A model generated the notes under the pieces. That model was not told the DNA's origin. It was given only the letters and a program-made list of their open reading frames with translations, and searched no databases. Positions 8,968 through 17,683 of a stretch of 64,000 bases of DNA are shown piece by piece (within the stretch, counting starts at the first letter, position 1; every line of letters begins with the position of its first letter). A program made the translations under genes and the position numbers. The stretch is taken from NCBI RefSeq assembly GCF_018780385.1, contig NZ_JADMJO010000005.1:1-64000 (forward strand), written 5' to 3'. This DNA is from Hydrogenophaga sp. Its GTDB lineage: Bacteria; Pseudomonadota; Gammaproteobacteria; Burkholderiales; Burkholderiaceae_C.

Positions 8968-9816
8968 TCATTTGAATACGACGGTCTTGTGTCCGTTCAG
9001 CAGCACACGGTGTTCGCTGTGCCACTTCACAGCACGCGCCAGCACCTGGCTCTCGGTGTCGCGCCCCCGGGCGGTGAGGTCTTCCACCGTGTCGGTGTGG
9101 TCCACGCGGGCCACGTCCTGCTCGATGATCGGGCCCTCGTCAAGGTCGGCCGTCACGTAGTGGGCGGTCGCGCCGATCAGTTTCACGCCACGGTCATGCG
9201 CCTGGTAATAGGGCTTGGCGCCCTTGAAGCTGGGCAGGAAGCTGTGGTGGATGTTGATCGCCTTGCCCGCCAGTTCGCGGCACAGGTCGTTGCTCAGCAC
9301 CTGCATGTAGCGCGCCAGCACCACCAGCTCGGCGCCTTCGGTGCGGATGATGTCGAGCTGCTTCGCCTCGGCCTGCGCTTTGGTCGCAGCGGTCACCGGG
9401 ATGTGGTGGAAGGGCACGTTGTAGCTGGCCGCGAGCTGGTAGAAGTCGCGGTGGTTGCTGATGATGGCGCGAATGTCCAGTGCCAGCAGGCCGCTCTTCC
9501 AGCGGAACATCAGGTCGTTGAGGCAGTGGCCTTCCTTGCTCACGAAGATCACCGTGCGCACCGGCTCGGCCAGCGGGTGCAGGCTCCAGCGCATGCCGAA
9601 CGGCTCGGCGAACAGCTTCAGGCGCACGAGCAGGTCTTCCTGCGTGAGCTGGCTGCATGCGAACTGCACCCGCATGAAAAACAGGCCGGTCGCGTGGTCG
9701 TTGTACTGCGCGGCTTCTTCGATGTTGCCGCCGTGTTCGAACAGGAAACCGGAGACGGCGTGCACGATGCCGGGGCGGTCCTGGCAGGAGAGGGTGAGGA
9801 CGTGGGTGTGGTTCAT
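8968..9816 (-). CDS. purU: Formyltetrahydrofolate deformylase
   Basis: A 282-residue enzyme that hydrolyses 10-formyl-THF to THF and formate, balancing one-carbon pools and supplying formate to PurT. An N-terminal ACT domain (about 5-80, LSCQDRPGIVHAVSGFLFEHGGN) precedes the formyl-transferase fold (about 88-280). The catalytic His lies in INIHHSFLPSFKGAKPY and the Asp in ADLDEGPIIEQD. Length and both domains match the family. It is divergent from the transaminase gene with a 121-bp gap. A family A repeat follows its stop codon. Confidence 0.95.
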   Translation of the reverse strand: MNHTHVLTLSCQDRPGIVHAVSGFLFEHGGNIEEAAQYNDHATGLFFMRVQFACSQLTQEDLLVRLKLFAEPFGMRWSLHPLAEPVRTVIFVSKEGHCLNDLMFRWKSGLLALDIRAIISNHRDFYQLAASYNVPFHHIPVTAATKAQAEAKQLDIIRTEGAELVVLARYMQVLSNDLCRELAGKAINIHHSFLPSFKGAKPYYQAHDRGVKLIGATAHYVTADLDEGPIIEQDVARVDHTDTVEDLTARGRDTESQVLARAVKWHSEHRVLLNGHKTVVFK

Positions 9817-9937
9817 GGCGGGCCGATTGTCGCAGCAAGCTCCCGGGTGGGCCTGCGCCAGGCCCCGCCAGTGGAGCCCCTGCGGGGCGATGCCGGTGCC
9901 ACAATTCCGGCTTCATTCTTGCGCCGGAGACGCCGCC

Positions 9938-11278
9938 ATGGCCTACAACGACCTTCGCATGGACAACCAGTGGTTGCCCTTCACCCCCAACCGCAGCTTC
10001 GCCAAGGACCCGCGCATCTTCGTGGCGGCCGACGGCATGCACTTCACCACGCACGACGGCCGCCAGGTCATCGACGGCATCTCCAGCCTGTGGTGTGTGG
10101 GAGCGGGTCACAACCGCAAGCCCATCAACGAAGCCATCAAGAAGCAGCTCGACACGCTGGACTACAGCACGGCCTTCAGTGTGAGCAACGACAAGGCCTT
10201 CCGCGCCGCCGAGATGATCGCCGCCATGGCGCCGGGCGACCTGAACAAGGTGCTGTTTTGCAACTCCGGCAGCGAAGCGGCCGACACGTCGATGAAGGTG
10301 GCGCTGGCCTACCACCGCGCGCGCGGCGAAGGTCACCGCAACGTCTTCATCGGCCGCGAGCGCGGTTACCACGGCGTGGGTTTTGGCGGGATGTCGGTGG
10401 GCGGCATCCCGGCCAACCGCAAGGTCTACGGCACCAGCCTGCTGCCGCGCGTGGACCACCTGCGCTTCATCCACGACCCGGTGAAACACGCCTACGTGCA
10501 CAACACCGAGCCGGTGTGGGACGAAGACCTGTTGCTGGAGCTGGAAAACCGCATCCTGCCGCTGCACGACCCGAGCAACATCGCGGCCGTGATCGTGGAG
10601 CCGGTGGCGGGCAGCGCCGGTTGGTACGTGCCGCCACAGGGCTACCTCAAGCGCCTGCGCGAGATCTGCGACAAGCACGGCATCCTGCTGATCTTCGACG
10701 AGGTCATCACCGGCTTCGGCCGCCTCGGTACCGCCTTCGCGTCGGACTACTACGGCGTGCAGCCCGACATGTTGAACTTCGCCAAGGCCGTGACCAACGG
10801 CGTGTTCCCGCTCGGTGGCGTGATCTGCACCGACCGCATCTATGACGCCATGATGGGCGCGCACGGCAGTGCGCCGGAGCACGCCATCGAGTTCTTCCAC
10901 GGCTACACCTACTCGGGCCACCCGGTGGCGTGTGCGGCGGCCATCGCCACGCTCGATCTGTTCCGCGAAGAGCAGCTGTTCGAACGCGCCGGCGAGATGG
11001 GCCTGGTGCTGGGCGACGCGATGCACGCCGCGCTCATGGGCTTGCCCAACGTGATCGGCATCCGCAGTCTGGGGCTGGCCGCCGCGGTGGAGCTCGCACC
11101 CATCGCTGGCCTGCCCGGCAAGCGCGCCTTTGATGTGTTCATGGACTGCTACCACCGGGGCGTGCTGGTGCGCAACGCAGGCGAGAACCTCGTGCTCGCG
11201 CCGCCCTTCATCGTCGAGCGCGGGCAGATCGAGACCATGGTCGGCACCCTGTCCGACGCAATTAAACGCGCTGCCTGA
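9938..11278 (+). CDS. Omega-amino acid:pyruvate aminotransferase (class III)
   Basis: A 446-residue PLP enzyme of aminotransferase class III. PLP-binding features are SGSEAADT (about 110-117), the cofactor Asp D254 (LIFDEVITGFGR) and Schiff-base lysine K283 (FAKAVTNG). The N-terminal WLPFTPNR, together with EHAIEFFHGYTYSGHP, resembles beta-alanine:pyruvate transaminases, which convert beta-alanine and pyruvate to malonate semialdehyde and alanine; putrescine-type amines are alternatives. The frame is open far upstream, but ATG 9938 is chosen because GGAGA lies 7 bases before it and homology begins at MAYNDLRMDNQWLPF. No semialdehyde dehydrogenase is adjacent. Confidence 0.88.
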   Translation: MAYNDLRMDNQWLPFTPNRSFAKDPRIFVAADGMHFTTHDGRQVIDGISSLWCVGAGHNRKPINEAIKKQLDTLDYSTAFSVSNDKAFRAAEMIAAMAPGDLNKVLFCNSGSEAADTSMKVALAYHRARGEGHRNVFIGRERGYHGVGFGGMSVGGIPANRKVYGTSLLPRVDHLRFIHDPVKHAYVHNTEPVWDEDLLLELENRILPLHDPSNIAAVIVEPVAGSAGWYVPPQGYLKRLREICDKHGILLIFDEVITGFGRLGTAFASDYYGVQPDMLNFAKAVTNGVFPLGGVICTDRIYDAMMGAHGSAPEHAIEFFHGYTYSGHPVACAAAIATLDLFREEQLFERAGEMGLVLGDAMHAALMGLPNVIGIRSLGLAAAVELAPIAGLPGKRAFDVFMDCYHRGVLVRNAGENLVLAPPFIVERGQIETMVGTLSDAIKRAA

Positions 11279-11287
11279 CCTTGCTCG

Positions 11288-12103
11288 TCAGCGCTTGAAC
11301 TGCTGGCGCAGTTCGGCGCAGTAATCGCGCGGTGGCTGTGCGGGTGTAAGCCACACTGCGTCCGCTGGCGTGGCCGCCTTGGGCGTTCCGGCCTGCGCCA
11401 TCACCACGCGGTGCGACAGCGTTTTGGGCAGGTACAGCGGCACACCCAGGTCGCGCCGCACGTGGCCGTTGCCGGCCACCAGCACCACCGTCTTGCCGGA
11501 GCCTGCCTGTTCAACCGCCTGCACGGTGGTCCGGGCCATGGCTTCGTCGCGCGCCAGCTGGACGCGGGCCATCGGCGCGATCTGCCCCTCAGGCAGCAGG
11601 TCGCAATGGCCGCTGCGGATGCCTTCGCGCTGCTCTTTCAGCGCCGTGCTGCTGATGCGGTCATCCAGCGCTGTGTTGCCCATGGCCGCGCGCATCTGGC
11701 TGCGCGGCAGGTTGCCACCGAGCACCGGTGCGCCGGCGCGCACGGCGGCCATCACCACCGGGCCGTAAATGGCCCAGGGCCAGCCGGTGGCGGCGTCGTC
11801 GGTCCAGTTGAGCGCATCACGCACCCGACTTTCGCTGGCGTCTGCCGGCAGGCCGGTGGTCTGGCGGCCTTGCTCGGCCATCTCCATCACCAGCGCACCG
11901 AGCTGACCGCGCGCGCCCAGCGACAGCACCACATCACGCTGCAGCGCCTGGTGCTCGGGCGCGTCGTGCTGTTCGCCGAGCATGAGCACCGGGGTGGGCA
12001 TCACGCGTTCGAGCAGGGCGGGCACCGTGGTGGGCGGCTGGTGAGCGCAGGCGCTCAGCAGGGCCACGCTCACGGCCAGTGCGACAGCGGATCGACAGGT
12101 CAT
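11288..12103 (-). CDS. ChaN-like putative heme/iron-binding lipoprotein
   Basis: A 271-residue protein with a lipoprotein signal peptide (lipobox LLSAC, Cys about 19). The mature part is a ChaN/DUF399 fold: MLGEQHDAPEHQ near residue 43 and VLVAGNGHVRRDLGVP near 215 are the paired family motifs that hold the putative heme-binding and hydrolase-like residues. ChaN proteins are implicated in iron uptake, but no iron transporter is adjacent here, so the role stays open. Its start codon overlaps that of the divergent AbrB-family gene, implying back-to-back or overlapping promoters. Confidence 0.8.
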   Translation of the reverse strand: MTCRSAVALAVSVALLSACAHQPPTTVPALLERVMPTPVLMLGEQHDAPEHQALQRDVVLSLGARGQLGALVMEMAEQGRQTTGLPADASESRVRDALNWTDDAATGWPWAIYGPVVMAAVRAGAPVLGGNLPRSQMRAAMGNTALDDRISSTALKEQREGIRSGHCDLLPEGQIAPMARVQLARDEAMARTTVQAVEQAGSGKTVVLVAGNGHVRRDLGVPLYLPKTLSHRVVMAQAGTPKAATPADAVWLTPAQPPRDYCAELRQQFKR

Positions 12104-13238
12104 GCATGGATACTACGTGGCCCGCCGGTCGTGGCGGGTGCATCACACCAGTACCCGAGTGCCTCTCTTGCCCGCCTTCGGCCCCACCTCGTGGCGGCGC
12201 GTCGTCCTCACCCTGTTGCTCGCCCTTGCTGCCGCGCTCTTGTGCGTGTGGTTGCGCACGCCGATTCCCTGGATGATCGGTCCGCTGCTGGCGACCTCGC
12301 TGGTCTCGGTGCTGGGCGTGCCGACCGAGAGCTGGGCGCCGTTTCGCAACACGGGGCAATGGGTGATCGGCACCGCGCTGGGTCTGTATTTCACACCGGC
12401 GGTGGGTGCGCTGGTGGCCAGCCTGTGGTGGGCGATCACGCTGGGCATCGCCTGGGCGCTGCTGCTGGGTCTGGGCTTCGGCGCCTGGCTGCGCCGCTTG
12501 CATGCGGGGCACCTGGCGCACCTCACGCCTGCGCAGTTGCTGAGCACCACCTACTTCGCCGGGGCCATCGGCGGGGCGTCGGAAATGACGCTGATCGCCG
12601 AGCGCCAGGGCGCGCGCACCGACCTCGTGGCCGCCGCCCACAGCCTGCGCGTGCTGCTGGTCACCCTCACCATCCCGTTTGCACTGCAGTTCTGGGGCGT
12701 GAGTGGTCTGGACACACTCACGCTGGGATTGCGCGAAGTGCATCCCACCGGTTTGCTCGCGCTGACCGGGCTCACGCTGGTCGGAGCACTGGTGATGCAG
12801 TGGCTGGGCCGCGCCAACCCGTGGTTCATGGGCGCGCTGGTCGTCACCATGGGGGTCACGCTCTCGGGCGTCACCCTGTCCGCCATTCCGCAACCGCTGT
12901 CCAACGCGGCCCAGCTGGTCATCGGCGTGAGTCTGGGGGTGCGGTTCACGCCCGCGTTTGTGCACACGGCGCCTCGCTGGCTGGCCTCGGTGGCGTTTGC
13001 CAGCTTTTTCATGATGGCGATCTGCGCGCTGTTCGGCTGGGTGTTGTCCAAAGCCACCGGCCTGCACCCCGCCACCCTGCTGCTGGGCACCGCCCCCGGC
13101 GGTATCGCCGAAATGGCCATCACCGCCAAGGTGCTGCAGCTCGGCGTGCCCGTGGTCACCGCCTTCCAGGTCTGCCGTCTGGTGGCGGTGCTGGTGCTGG
13201 CCGAGCCGGTGTACCGCTGGCGCTACCGGCAGACATGA
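12102..13238 (+). CDS. AbrB-family inner-membrane protein (PF05145)
   Basis: A 378-residue hydrophobic protein with roughly 10 membrane segments arranged as two repeats. Both halves contain the family pattern of a P-x-x-x-G-P-L turn (RTPIPWMIGPLL, ANPWFMGALV) followed by an LxxTPGGIAEM-like loop (TTYFAGAIGGASEMTLI; GTAPGGIAEMAIT). Older annotations call this family ammonia monooxygenase or AbrB duplication domain; the true substrate is unknown. ATG 12102 overlaps the divergent gene's start; the in-frame GTG at 12159 is a reasonable alternative. A clear terminator follows. Confidence 0.75.
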   Translation: MHGYYVARRSWRVHHTSTRVPLLPAFGPTSWRRVVLTLLLALAAALLCVWLRTPIPWMIGPLLATSLVSVLGVPTESWAPFRNTGQWVIGTALGLYFTPAVGALVASLWWAITLGIAWALLLGLGFGAWLRRLHAGHLAHLTPAQLLSTTYFAGAIGGASEMTLIAERQGARTDLVAAAHSLRVLLVTLTIPFALQFWGVSGLDTLTLGLREVHPTGLLALTGLTLVGALVMQWLGRANPWFMGALVVTMGVTLSGVTLSAIPQPLSNAAQLVIGVSLGVRFTPAFVHTAPRWLASVAFASFFMMAICALFGWVLSKATGLHPATLLLGTAPGGIAEMAITAKVLQLGVPVVTAFQVCRLVAVLVLAEPVYRWRYRQT

Positions 13239-13265
13239 AAAAGCCCGGTGAAAACCGGGCTTTTG
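13238..13265 (+). terminator. Intrinsic terminator after the AbrB-family gene
   Basis: AAAAGCCCGGT-GAAA-ACCGGGCTTTT forms an 11-bp stem with a GAAA loop and a short T-run, starting at the stop codon of the preceding gene. The symmetric A and T tracts would let it work in both directions. Confidence 0.85.
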
Positions 13266-13298
13266 GAGCAACGTGCCTTGTTCAAGAACATCGCGGAA

Positions 13299-13366
13299 CC
13301 GGCTTTGCCGGGCCGCAGATGTTGCCCCCTGAGGGGTGACGCGCCGCAGGCGCGGCGCGGGGGGAA
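13299..13366 (-). repeat. Stop-proximal repeat, family B
   Basis: On the minus strand it starts a few bases after the stop of the DUF3567 gene: CCCCCCGCGCCGCGCC, then the hairpin CCCCTCAGGGG, then CCGGCAAAGCCGG. This is the same three-hairpin plan as the copies at 59020-59095 and 62250-62317. There is no T-run. Confidence 0.75.
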
Positions 13367-13371
13367 CTCTT

Positions 13372-13656
13372 CTAGTGCATGACCACCGGCATCTGAGCCA
13401 ACTCGGCATAACCTTCCAGCGTGTCTTCCACCTCTTCCTGCGAAGGGGTGCTTTGTTGCCAGGCGGTGATCTGGATCTGGAACATCTCGGCCCAGGAGCC
13501 GTCGAGGTAGACCTCTTTGCCCGAGCGCTTGTCCACGATTTCGAAGCCGTGGCGGGGAATCTGCGGACCTTGCGCGGAAGTGTCTTCACCTTCTGCCGGT
13601 GCGTTGGCCAGGATGTGGACCACAGCGAAGGCATCCGAGTCGTAGAGCATGTTCAT
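13372..13656 (-). CDS. DUF3567 family protein (BTH_I0359 type)
   Basis: A 94-residue acidic soluble protein beginning MNMLYDSDAFAVVHI and containing GFEIVDKRSGKEVYLDGSWAE, the conserved core of a small betaproteobacterial family of unknown function. ATG 13656 is preceded by AAGGAAT on the minus strand, a good ribosome-binding site. No catalytic motif or membrane segment is seen. The gene stands alone, with a 152-bp gap to its upstream neighbour and a family B repeat behind it. Confidence 0.85.
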   Translation of the reverse strand: MNMLYDSDAFAVVHILANAPAEGEDTSAQGPQIPRHGFEIVDKRSGKEVYLDGSWAEMFQIQITAWQQSTPSQEEVEDTLEGYAELAQMPVVMH

Positions 13657-13808
13657 GACTGAAATTCCTTGTGTTGGTAAAACCGGCTTCCAATGTCTCT
13701 TATATCGGCAAAAGTTGGCGGTCTTGAAGTTCTGAGTGCTCTTTACATGGCAACGTTCAGTCCTGTTTCAAGATGCGTGTGTTTTTGGGCACAAATGAAG
13801 TGCAAGGG

Positions 13809-15065
13809 CTAAGGCATCCGGCTGAGTTGCTGGTCGGCCACGTCGCCGTTGGACTGGGTCACGCGCAGGCGCACCGGCAGGTGCTGCAGGTCGGGCGCCA
13901 GCCACATTTCCACCGTGCTGTCGAATTCCTTGCGCGGCAGGCGCACCAGCTGCCTGACACGCATCTCGCCTGCGGGAAGCGCCAGCGTGGTTTCATCGCC
14001 CACCTTGAAGCGCCAGATGTCCGCCTCACCGGTGCCAGCCACCTGCATCTCGATCGTCTGCCCGCTCGCGTAGGCCTGCGGGCGCGCCTGCAGGAGGCCG
14101 GCGATCTGCAGGAACAGGCTCAGGCGGTCTTGCGCGCCGGGTCGCAGCACGGCCTCGGGTGCGTTGTTGCTGAAGCGGATGCGGTTCTGCTCGCTCTCGA
14201 AATGCGCCGCCTTTTCGCTGCGGCTCTTGTCGGCGAAGCGCTCGGGGATCAGGCCCTGGGGGCCCACCCGTCCGGTGCTGGTCTGCACCCGGCTGCCCAG
14301 CAGAAACACACGCATTTCCATGCGGGCGCTGTACCGGCCGTCGGCCAGCGTCCAGTCCAGCTTGCCCTCGGCGTTGTAGGCGATGCCCTTGACGCGGCCG
14401 GTCACGGCGTAGTCGAGCCGGGTGCTCGCGGGAGGCTGTGCCGGTGGCAAGGCGCGAGCGGCTGCAGGCGCGGCACGCTTTTTCACGGCTGCGGCGGCGA
14501 GCAATTCCTCATCGGGCGCTGCGGCGGGCTCATTGAGCGCGGCCTCTTCAGTCGCTGGTTCTGGGGCTGGCGCTGGCGCTGGTGCCGGTTCAGGGGCGAT
14601 GGACTCCGTGAGTTCCACCGGCTTGGCGGGTGGGGTGACTGCGTCGGCCGGCGCTGCGTCCAGAGCAACCGCTTCCACCGCGGGTTCCTCCACTGCGATC
14701 TGTGTGGGTGGGGCGGGTGGGACTTGCTGTTTCGGCGCTGCGGGACGGACCAGCGGTGTCGGGCGTGGCAACGGTCTGGGCACGGGGGCAGCGGCGGGTT
14801 GAATGACCACCGCCGGCACGATCCAGCGCACGGTGCTCACGCGGGCCATCGGCAGATTGGAAGCAGGGGGCGCTGCCGATGCACCGTCGCTGCGGTCGGC
14901 CGGCAGGGTTGCCGCCGCGAACTGAACGGGGGTGGACGTTGCCGCCGCGGATGTCCAGGGCAGCGGGCCCAGCAGCAACGCCACGTGCACGCCCAGCACG
15001 GCTGCAATCAGCGCGACGAGGGTGGGCCAGCGCGGTGCAGGTGCAGGTGTGCGCAGCGGCGTCAT
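13809..15065 (-). CDS. DUF3108 protein with N-terminal anchor and Pro-rich spacer
   Basis: 418 residues. One N-terminal membrane segment (TLVALIAAVLGVHVALLL) is followed by a long Ala/Pro-rich, TonB-like spacer (about 80-210, PVPRPLPRPTPLVRP) and a C-terminal beta-rich DUF3108 domain (about 215-418) that should sit in the periplasm. DUF3108 proteins are poorly characterised; an envelope lipid or outer-membrane role is often proposed. The frame is open further upstream, but ATG 15065 overlaps the IclR stop by 4 bp (ATGA) and starts a credible anchor, so it is preferred. It forms an operon with that regulator. Confidence 0.8.
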   Translation of the reverse strand: MTPLRTPAPAPRWPTLVALIAAVLGVHVALLLGPLPWTSAAATSTPVQFAAATLPADRSDGASAAPPASNLPMARVSTVRWIVPAVVIQPAAAPVPRPLPRPTPLVRPAAPKQQVPPAPPTQIAVEEPAVEAVALDAAPADAVTPPAKPVELTESIAPEPAPAPAPAPEPATEEAALNEPAAAPDEELLAAAAVKKRAAPAAARALPPAQPPASTRLDYAVTGRVKGIAYNAEGKLDWTLADGRYSARMEMRVFLLGSRVQTSTGRVGPQGLIPERFADKSRSEKAAHFESEQNRIRFSNNAPEAVLRPGAQDRLSLFLQIAGLLQARPQAYASGQTIEMQVAGTGEADIWRFKVGDETTLALPAGEMRVRQLVRLPRKEFDSTVEMWLAPDLQHLPVRLRVTQSNGDVADQQLSRMP

Positions 15066-15943
15066 GGTCTGAGGGCGGGTGATCGGTGGCCGAGATCGGC
15101 GCTGAGCTGGCGCGCGCTCCTGAGCACGGCATGGGCGGGGGCACCCGACCACTCGGTGTCCAGCGTGGCCACCGAGCCCAGCACCACCAGGCCCAGCGCG
15201 AGGTGGCCCTGTGCGTCGAACACCGGTGCGCAGAAGCCGCCCACGCCGGGCAGCAAGCTGTGCACCACGCGGGCCAGCCCATGGCGGCGGGTCTCGTCCA
15301 GCAGGGCCTGCACGTCTGCCAGCGTGTGGGGAACGTCCACCAGCGGCAGGCCGCTGCGCGGCAGTTTCTTCAGGCGGGCCAGTTCGTCGCGCACCATGGG
15401 GCCGATGCGCTGGGCGTCGCGGCCCTCGTTACCCATGAAGGCGGCGAAGCAGCGGCCGGTGGCCGAGGTGAGCAGCGGCATCACGTCACCCAGGCGCAGG
15501 GTGACCGGCACGGTCTGTGGCGCTTCGATCCAGTGCACCATGGTCGGGCCTTGATTGCCCCACACGGCGATGGCCAGGGTGTGACCGGTCTCGTTGATCA
15601 AGGCGTCCAGCCGCTCGCGCGCCAGCTTCACCGCGTCGATGCGCGAGAGGCTGGCCAGGCCCAGGCGCAGCGCGGCCGGGCCGAGGTCGTAACGGGTGCT
15701 CACCGGGTCCTGCACCACCAGACCCATGCGTTGGAAGCTCACCAGGTAGCGGTGCGCCTTGGCGGCACTCATGCCGGCGGCGGCGGCCAGGTCGCGCAGC
15801 ATCAGCGCGCCCGGGGCTTCCGACAAGGCGTTGAGCAACTCGAAGCCCACTTCCACCGACTGGATGCCCGCGCGCTGCGGCTCTTCGTCGTCCGCATCGC
15901 TGACGGCTGGGGTGGTGAGGGTGTTGCGTTGGGCGGTGGACAT
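15062..15943 (-). CDS. IclR-family transcriptional regulator
   Basis: A 293-residue regulator. The winged HTH spans about 25-90 (GIQSVEVGFELLNALSE, DLAAAAGMSAAKAHRYLVSFQRMGLV), followed by the IclR effector domain with TLAIAVWGNQGPTMVHWIEAP, LLTSATGRCFAAF and GVGGFCAPVFD. ATG 15943 is chosen; longer frames use rare TTG starts. It is divergent from the fumarylacetoacetase-family gene at 16103, the usual IclR arrangement, so that catabolic gene is the likely target (inference). The downstream DUF3108 gene overlaps by 4 bp. Confidence 0.88.
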   Translation of the reverse strand: MSTAQRNTLTTPAVSDADDEEPQRAGIQSVEVGFELLNALSEAPGALMLRDLAAAAGMSAAKAHRYLVSFQRMGLVVQDPVSTRYDLGPAALRLGLASLSRIDAVKLARERLDALINETGHTLAIAVWGNQGPTMVHWIEAPQTVPVTLRLGDVMPLLTSATGRCFAAFMGNEGRDAQRIGPMVRDELARLKKLPRSGLPLVDVPHTLADVQALLDETRRHGLARVVHSLLPGVGGFCAPVFDAQGHLALGLVVLGSVATLDTEWSGAPAHAVLRSARQLSADLGHRSPALRP

Positions 15944-16046
15944 GGGCGGCGTGGAACAGTAGGAGGGTCGGCGGACAGACAGGTTCAACGCGATGTGTGT
16001 CCGATTGAAGCCAGGTGCCCGCGTTCCCGGGTCATCGCCTAGAATC

Positions 16047-16089
16047 CTGTCTTTACGAATAGGTTAATCGATTTCACTAAACGTAACTA
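16047..16089. promoter_or_regulatory. AT-rich divergent promoter/operator region
   Basis: Within a GC-rich gap between the IclR gene and the hydrolase gene lies an AT-rich block, with TTACG near its left edge and CGTAA near its right edge, 24 bases apart, and GGTTAATCGATTT between. It is a plausible promoter and regulator-binding region for the divergent pair. The exact boxes are not assigned. Confidence 0.35.
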
Positions 16090-16102
16090 GCAGGAGACTC
16101 TC

Positions 16103-17113
16103 ATGAAACTCGCCACCTACAAGGACGGCTCGCGCGACGGACAGCTCGTCGTGGTCTCGCGCGACCTGAGCACGGCGCATTATGCGACCGGCATTGCGCA
16201 CAAATTGCAGCAGGCCCTGGACGACTGGAACTTCATCAGCCCCCAGTTGCACGACCTCTACGTCACCCTCAACCAGGGCAAGGCGCGCCATGCATTTCCG
16301 TTTGATCCTGCGATGTGCATGGCGCCGCTGCCGCGGGCCTACCAATGGGCCGACGGATCGGCCTACATCAACCACGTGGAGCTGGTGCGCGCGGCGCGCA
16401 GCAGCGAGGTGCCGCAGTCGTTCTACGCCGACCCGCTGATGTACCAGGGCGGCAGCGACGACTTCATTGGTCCGTGCGACGACGTGCTGGTGCCCAGCGA
16501 AGACTTCGGCATCGACTTCGAGGCAGAGATCGCGGTGGTCACTGGCGACGTGCCCATGAGTGCCACGCCCGAGCAGGCGCTGGACGGCATCCGCCTGCTC
16601 ATGCTGGCCAATGATGTGTCGCTGCGCAACCTGATTCCGGCCGAGCTGGCCAAGGGTTTCGGTTTCTTCCAGAGCAAGCCGGCCACCGCGTTCAGCCCGG
16701 TGGCGATCACGCCCGACGAACTGGGCGACGCCTGGCAGGGCGGGCGCGTGCACCTCACGCTGCAGAGCACCTGGAACGGCCGCAAGGTCGGCATGTGCGA
16801 AGCCGGTCCCGAGATGACCTTCCACTTCGGCCAGCTGATCGCCCACATCGCCAAGACGCGCAATGTGCGCGCCGGCTCCATCGTGGGCAGCGGCACGGTG
16901 AGCAACAAGAGCGTGGAGGTGGACGGCCGCAAGGAATGGCCCAAGGGCTACAGTTGCATCGCCGAGAAGCGCGCGATCGAAACCATCCTCGACGGTCAGC
17001 CGTCGACCGCCTTCATGAAGTTCGGCGACACCATCCGCATCGAGATGAAGGGCAAGGATGGGCAGTCGATCTTTGGCGCGATCGACCAGAAGATTTCCCC
17101 ACTGCAGGTCTGA
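16103..17113 (+). CDS. Fumarylacetoacetate hydrolase family protein
   Basis: A 336-residue enzyme of the FAH fold, which cleaves carbon-carbon bonds in 1,3-diketo or acylpyruvate compounds from aromatic catabolism. The metal-binding acidic cluster is in GIDFEAEIAVVTG, followed by LMLANDVSLRN and, near the C-terminus, GSIVGSGTVSNKS and GYSCIAEKR. Length agrees with the longer, fumarylacetoacetase-like branch. AGGAGA lies 8 bases upstream of the ATG. The divergent IclR regulator suggests substrate-controlled expression, perhaps in a homogentisate or related route, but no other enzyme of such a pathway is adjacent. Confidence 0.85.
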   Translation: MKLATYKDGSRDGQLVVVSRDLSTAHYATGIAHKLQQALDDWNFISPQLHDLYVTLNQGKARHAFPFDPAMCMAPLPRAYQWADGSAYINHVELVRAARSSEVPQSFYADPLMYQGGSDDFIGPCDDVLVPSEDFGIDFEAEIAVVTGDVPMSATPEQALDGIRLLMLANDVSLRNLIPAELAKGFGFFQSKPATAFSPVAITPDELGDAWQGGRVHLTLQSTWNGRKVGMCEAGPEMTFHFGQLIAHIAKTRNVRAGSIVGSGTVSNKSVEVDGRKEWPKGYSCIAEKRAIETILDGQPSTAFMKFGDTIRIEMKGKDGQSIFGAIDQKISPLQV

Positions 17114-17121
17114 GCTTTTCT

Positions 17122-17216
17122 CCGTTCGGGCTGAGCTTGTCGAAGCCCTCCCACGATCCGCCCCCAAAGCCCTTCGACAGCGGGGTTGGTGAGTCGCGCG
17201 CAGCGCGGCGGGGGAG
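17122..17216. repeat. Inverted TTCGACA-type repeats plus partial family B repeat
   Basis: GAGCTTGTCGAAGCCCT (from 17132) and AGCCCTTCGACAGC (from 17168) form an imperfect inverted pair between two convergent genes, a dispersed palindrome type common in proteobacteria. Next to it, at about 17191-17216 on the minus strand, CTCCCCCGCCGCGCTGCGCGC is the first part of a family B repeat and lies 4 bases after the VOC gene's stop codon. Confidence 0.6.
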
Positions 17217-17220
17217 CCTT

Positions 17221-17661
17221 CTAGCTTGCGTACACCTGCGCGAGCGACGCAAACCCTTTGACCTCGATCGGGTTGCCGAAGGGGTCGCAGAAGAACATCG
17301 TCCATTGCTCGCCGGGTTGCCCTTCAAAGCGCACCTGCGGCGGCAGCACGAATTCGACACCGTCTTGCTGAAGGCGCTCTGCGAGCGCTTTCCATTCGGG
17401 CAACAACAAGACCAGACCGAAGTGCGGCATGGGCACCAGGTGGTCACCCACCCGCCCGGTGCGTGTGGTCTTGAACGGCTCGCCGAGGTGCAGCGAGATC
17501 TGGTGGCTGAAAAAATCGAAGTCGACCCAGGTGTCGGTGCTGCGACCCTCAGTGCAACCGAGCACGCCGCCGTAGAAGCGGCGCGCTGCGTCCAGATCAC
17601 GCACGTGGAACGCAAAATGGAACAGGCTTCGGGTGGACAGGGTTGTGGCTGGTTGGCTCAT
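17221..17661 (-). CDS. VOC-family (glyoxalase/bleomycin resistance) protein
   Basis: A 146-residue protein with two beta-alpha-beta-beta-beta units of the vicinal oxygen chelate fold. FHFAFHVRDLDAARRFYGGVLGC provides the first metal His (about residue 16), SLHLGE and HFGLVLL further ligand candidates, and MFFCDPFGNPIEVKGF the typical C-terminal strand with metal Glu. Substrate is not predictable: lactoylglutathione-like, dioxygenase-like and resistance members share this size. It is convergent with the FAH gene. Confidence 0.85.
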   Translation of the reverse strand: MSQPATTLSTRSLFHFAFHVRDLDAARRFYGGVLGCTEGRSTDTWVDFDFFSHQISLHLGEPFKTTRTGRVGDHLVPMPHFGLVLLLPEWKALAERLQQDGVEFVLPPQVRFEGQPGEQWTMFFCDPFGNPIEVKGFASLAQVYAS

Positions 17662-17683
17662 GCCTTGAGCATACCGAGTCGGC

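Noticed and set aside
9194..11155. A 650-codon minus-strand frame opposite the transaminase
   Set aside because: Low-complexity composition and full overlap with a well-supported PLP enzyme.
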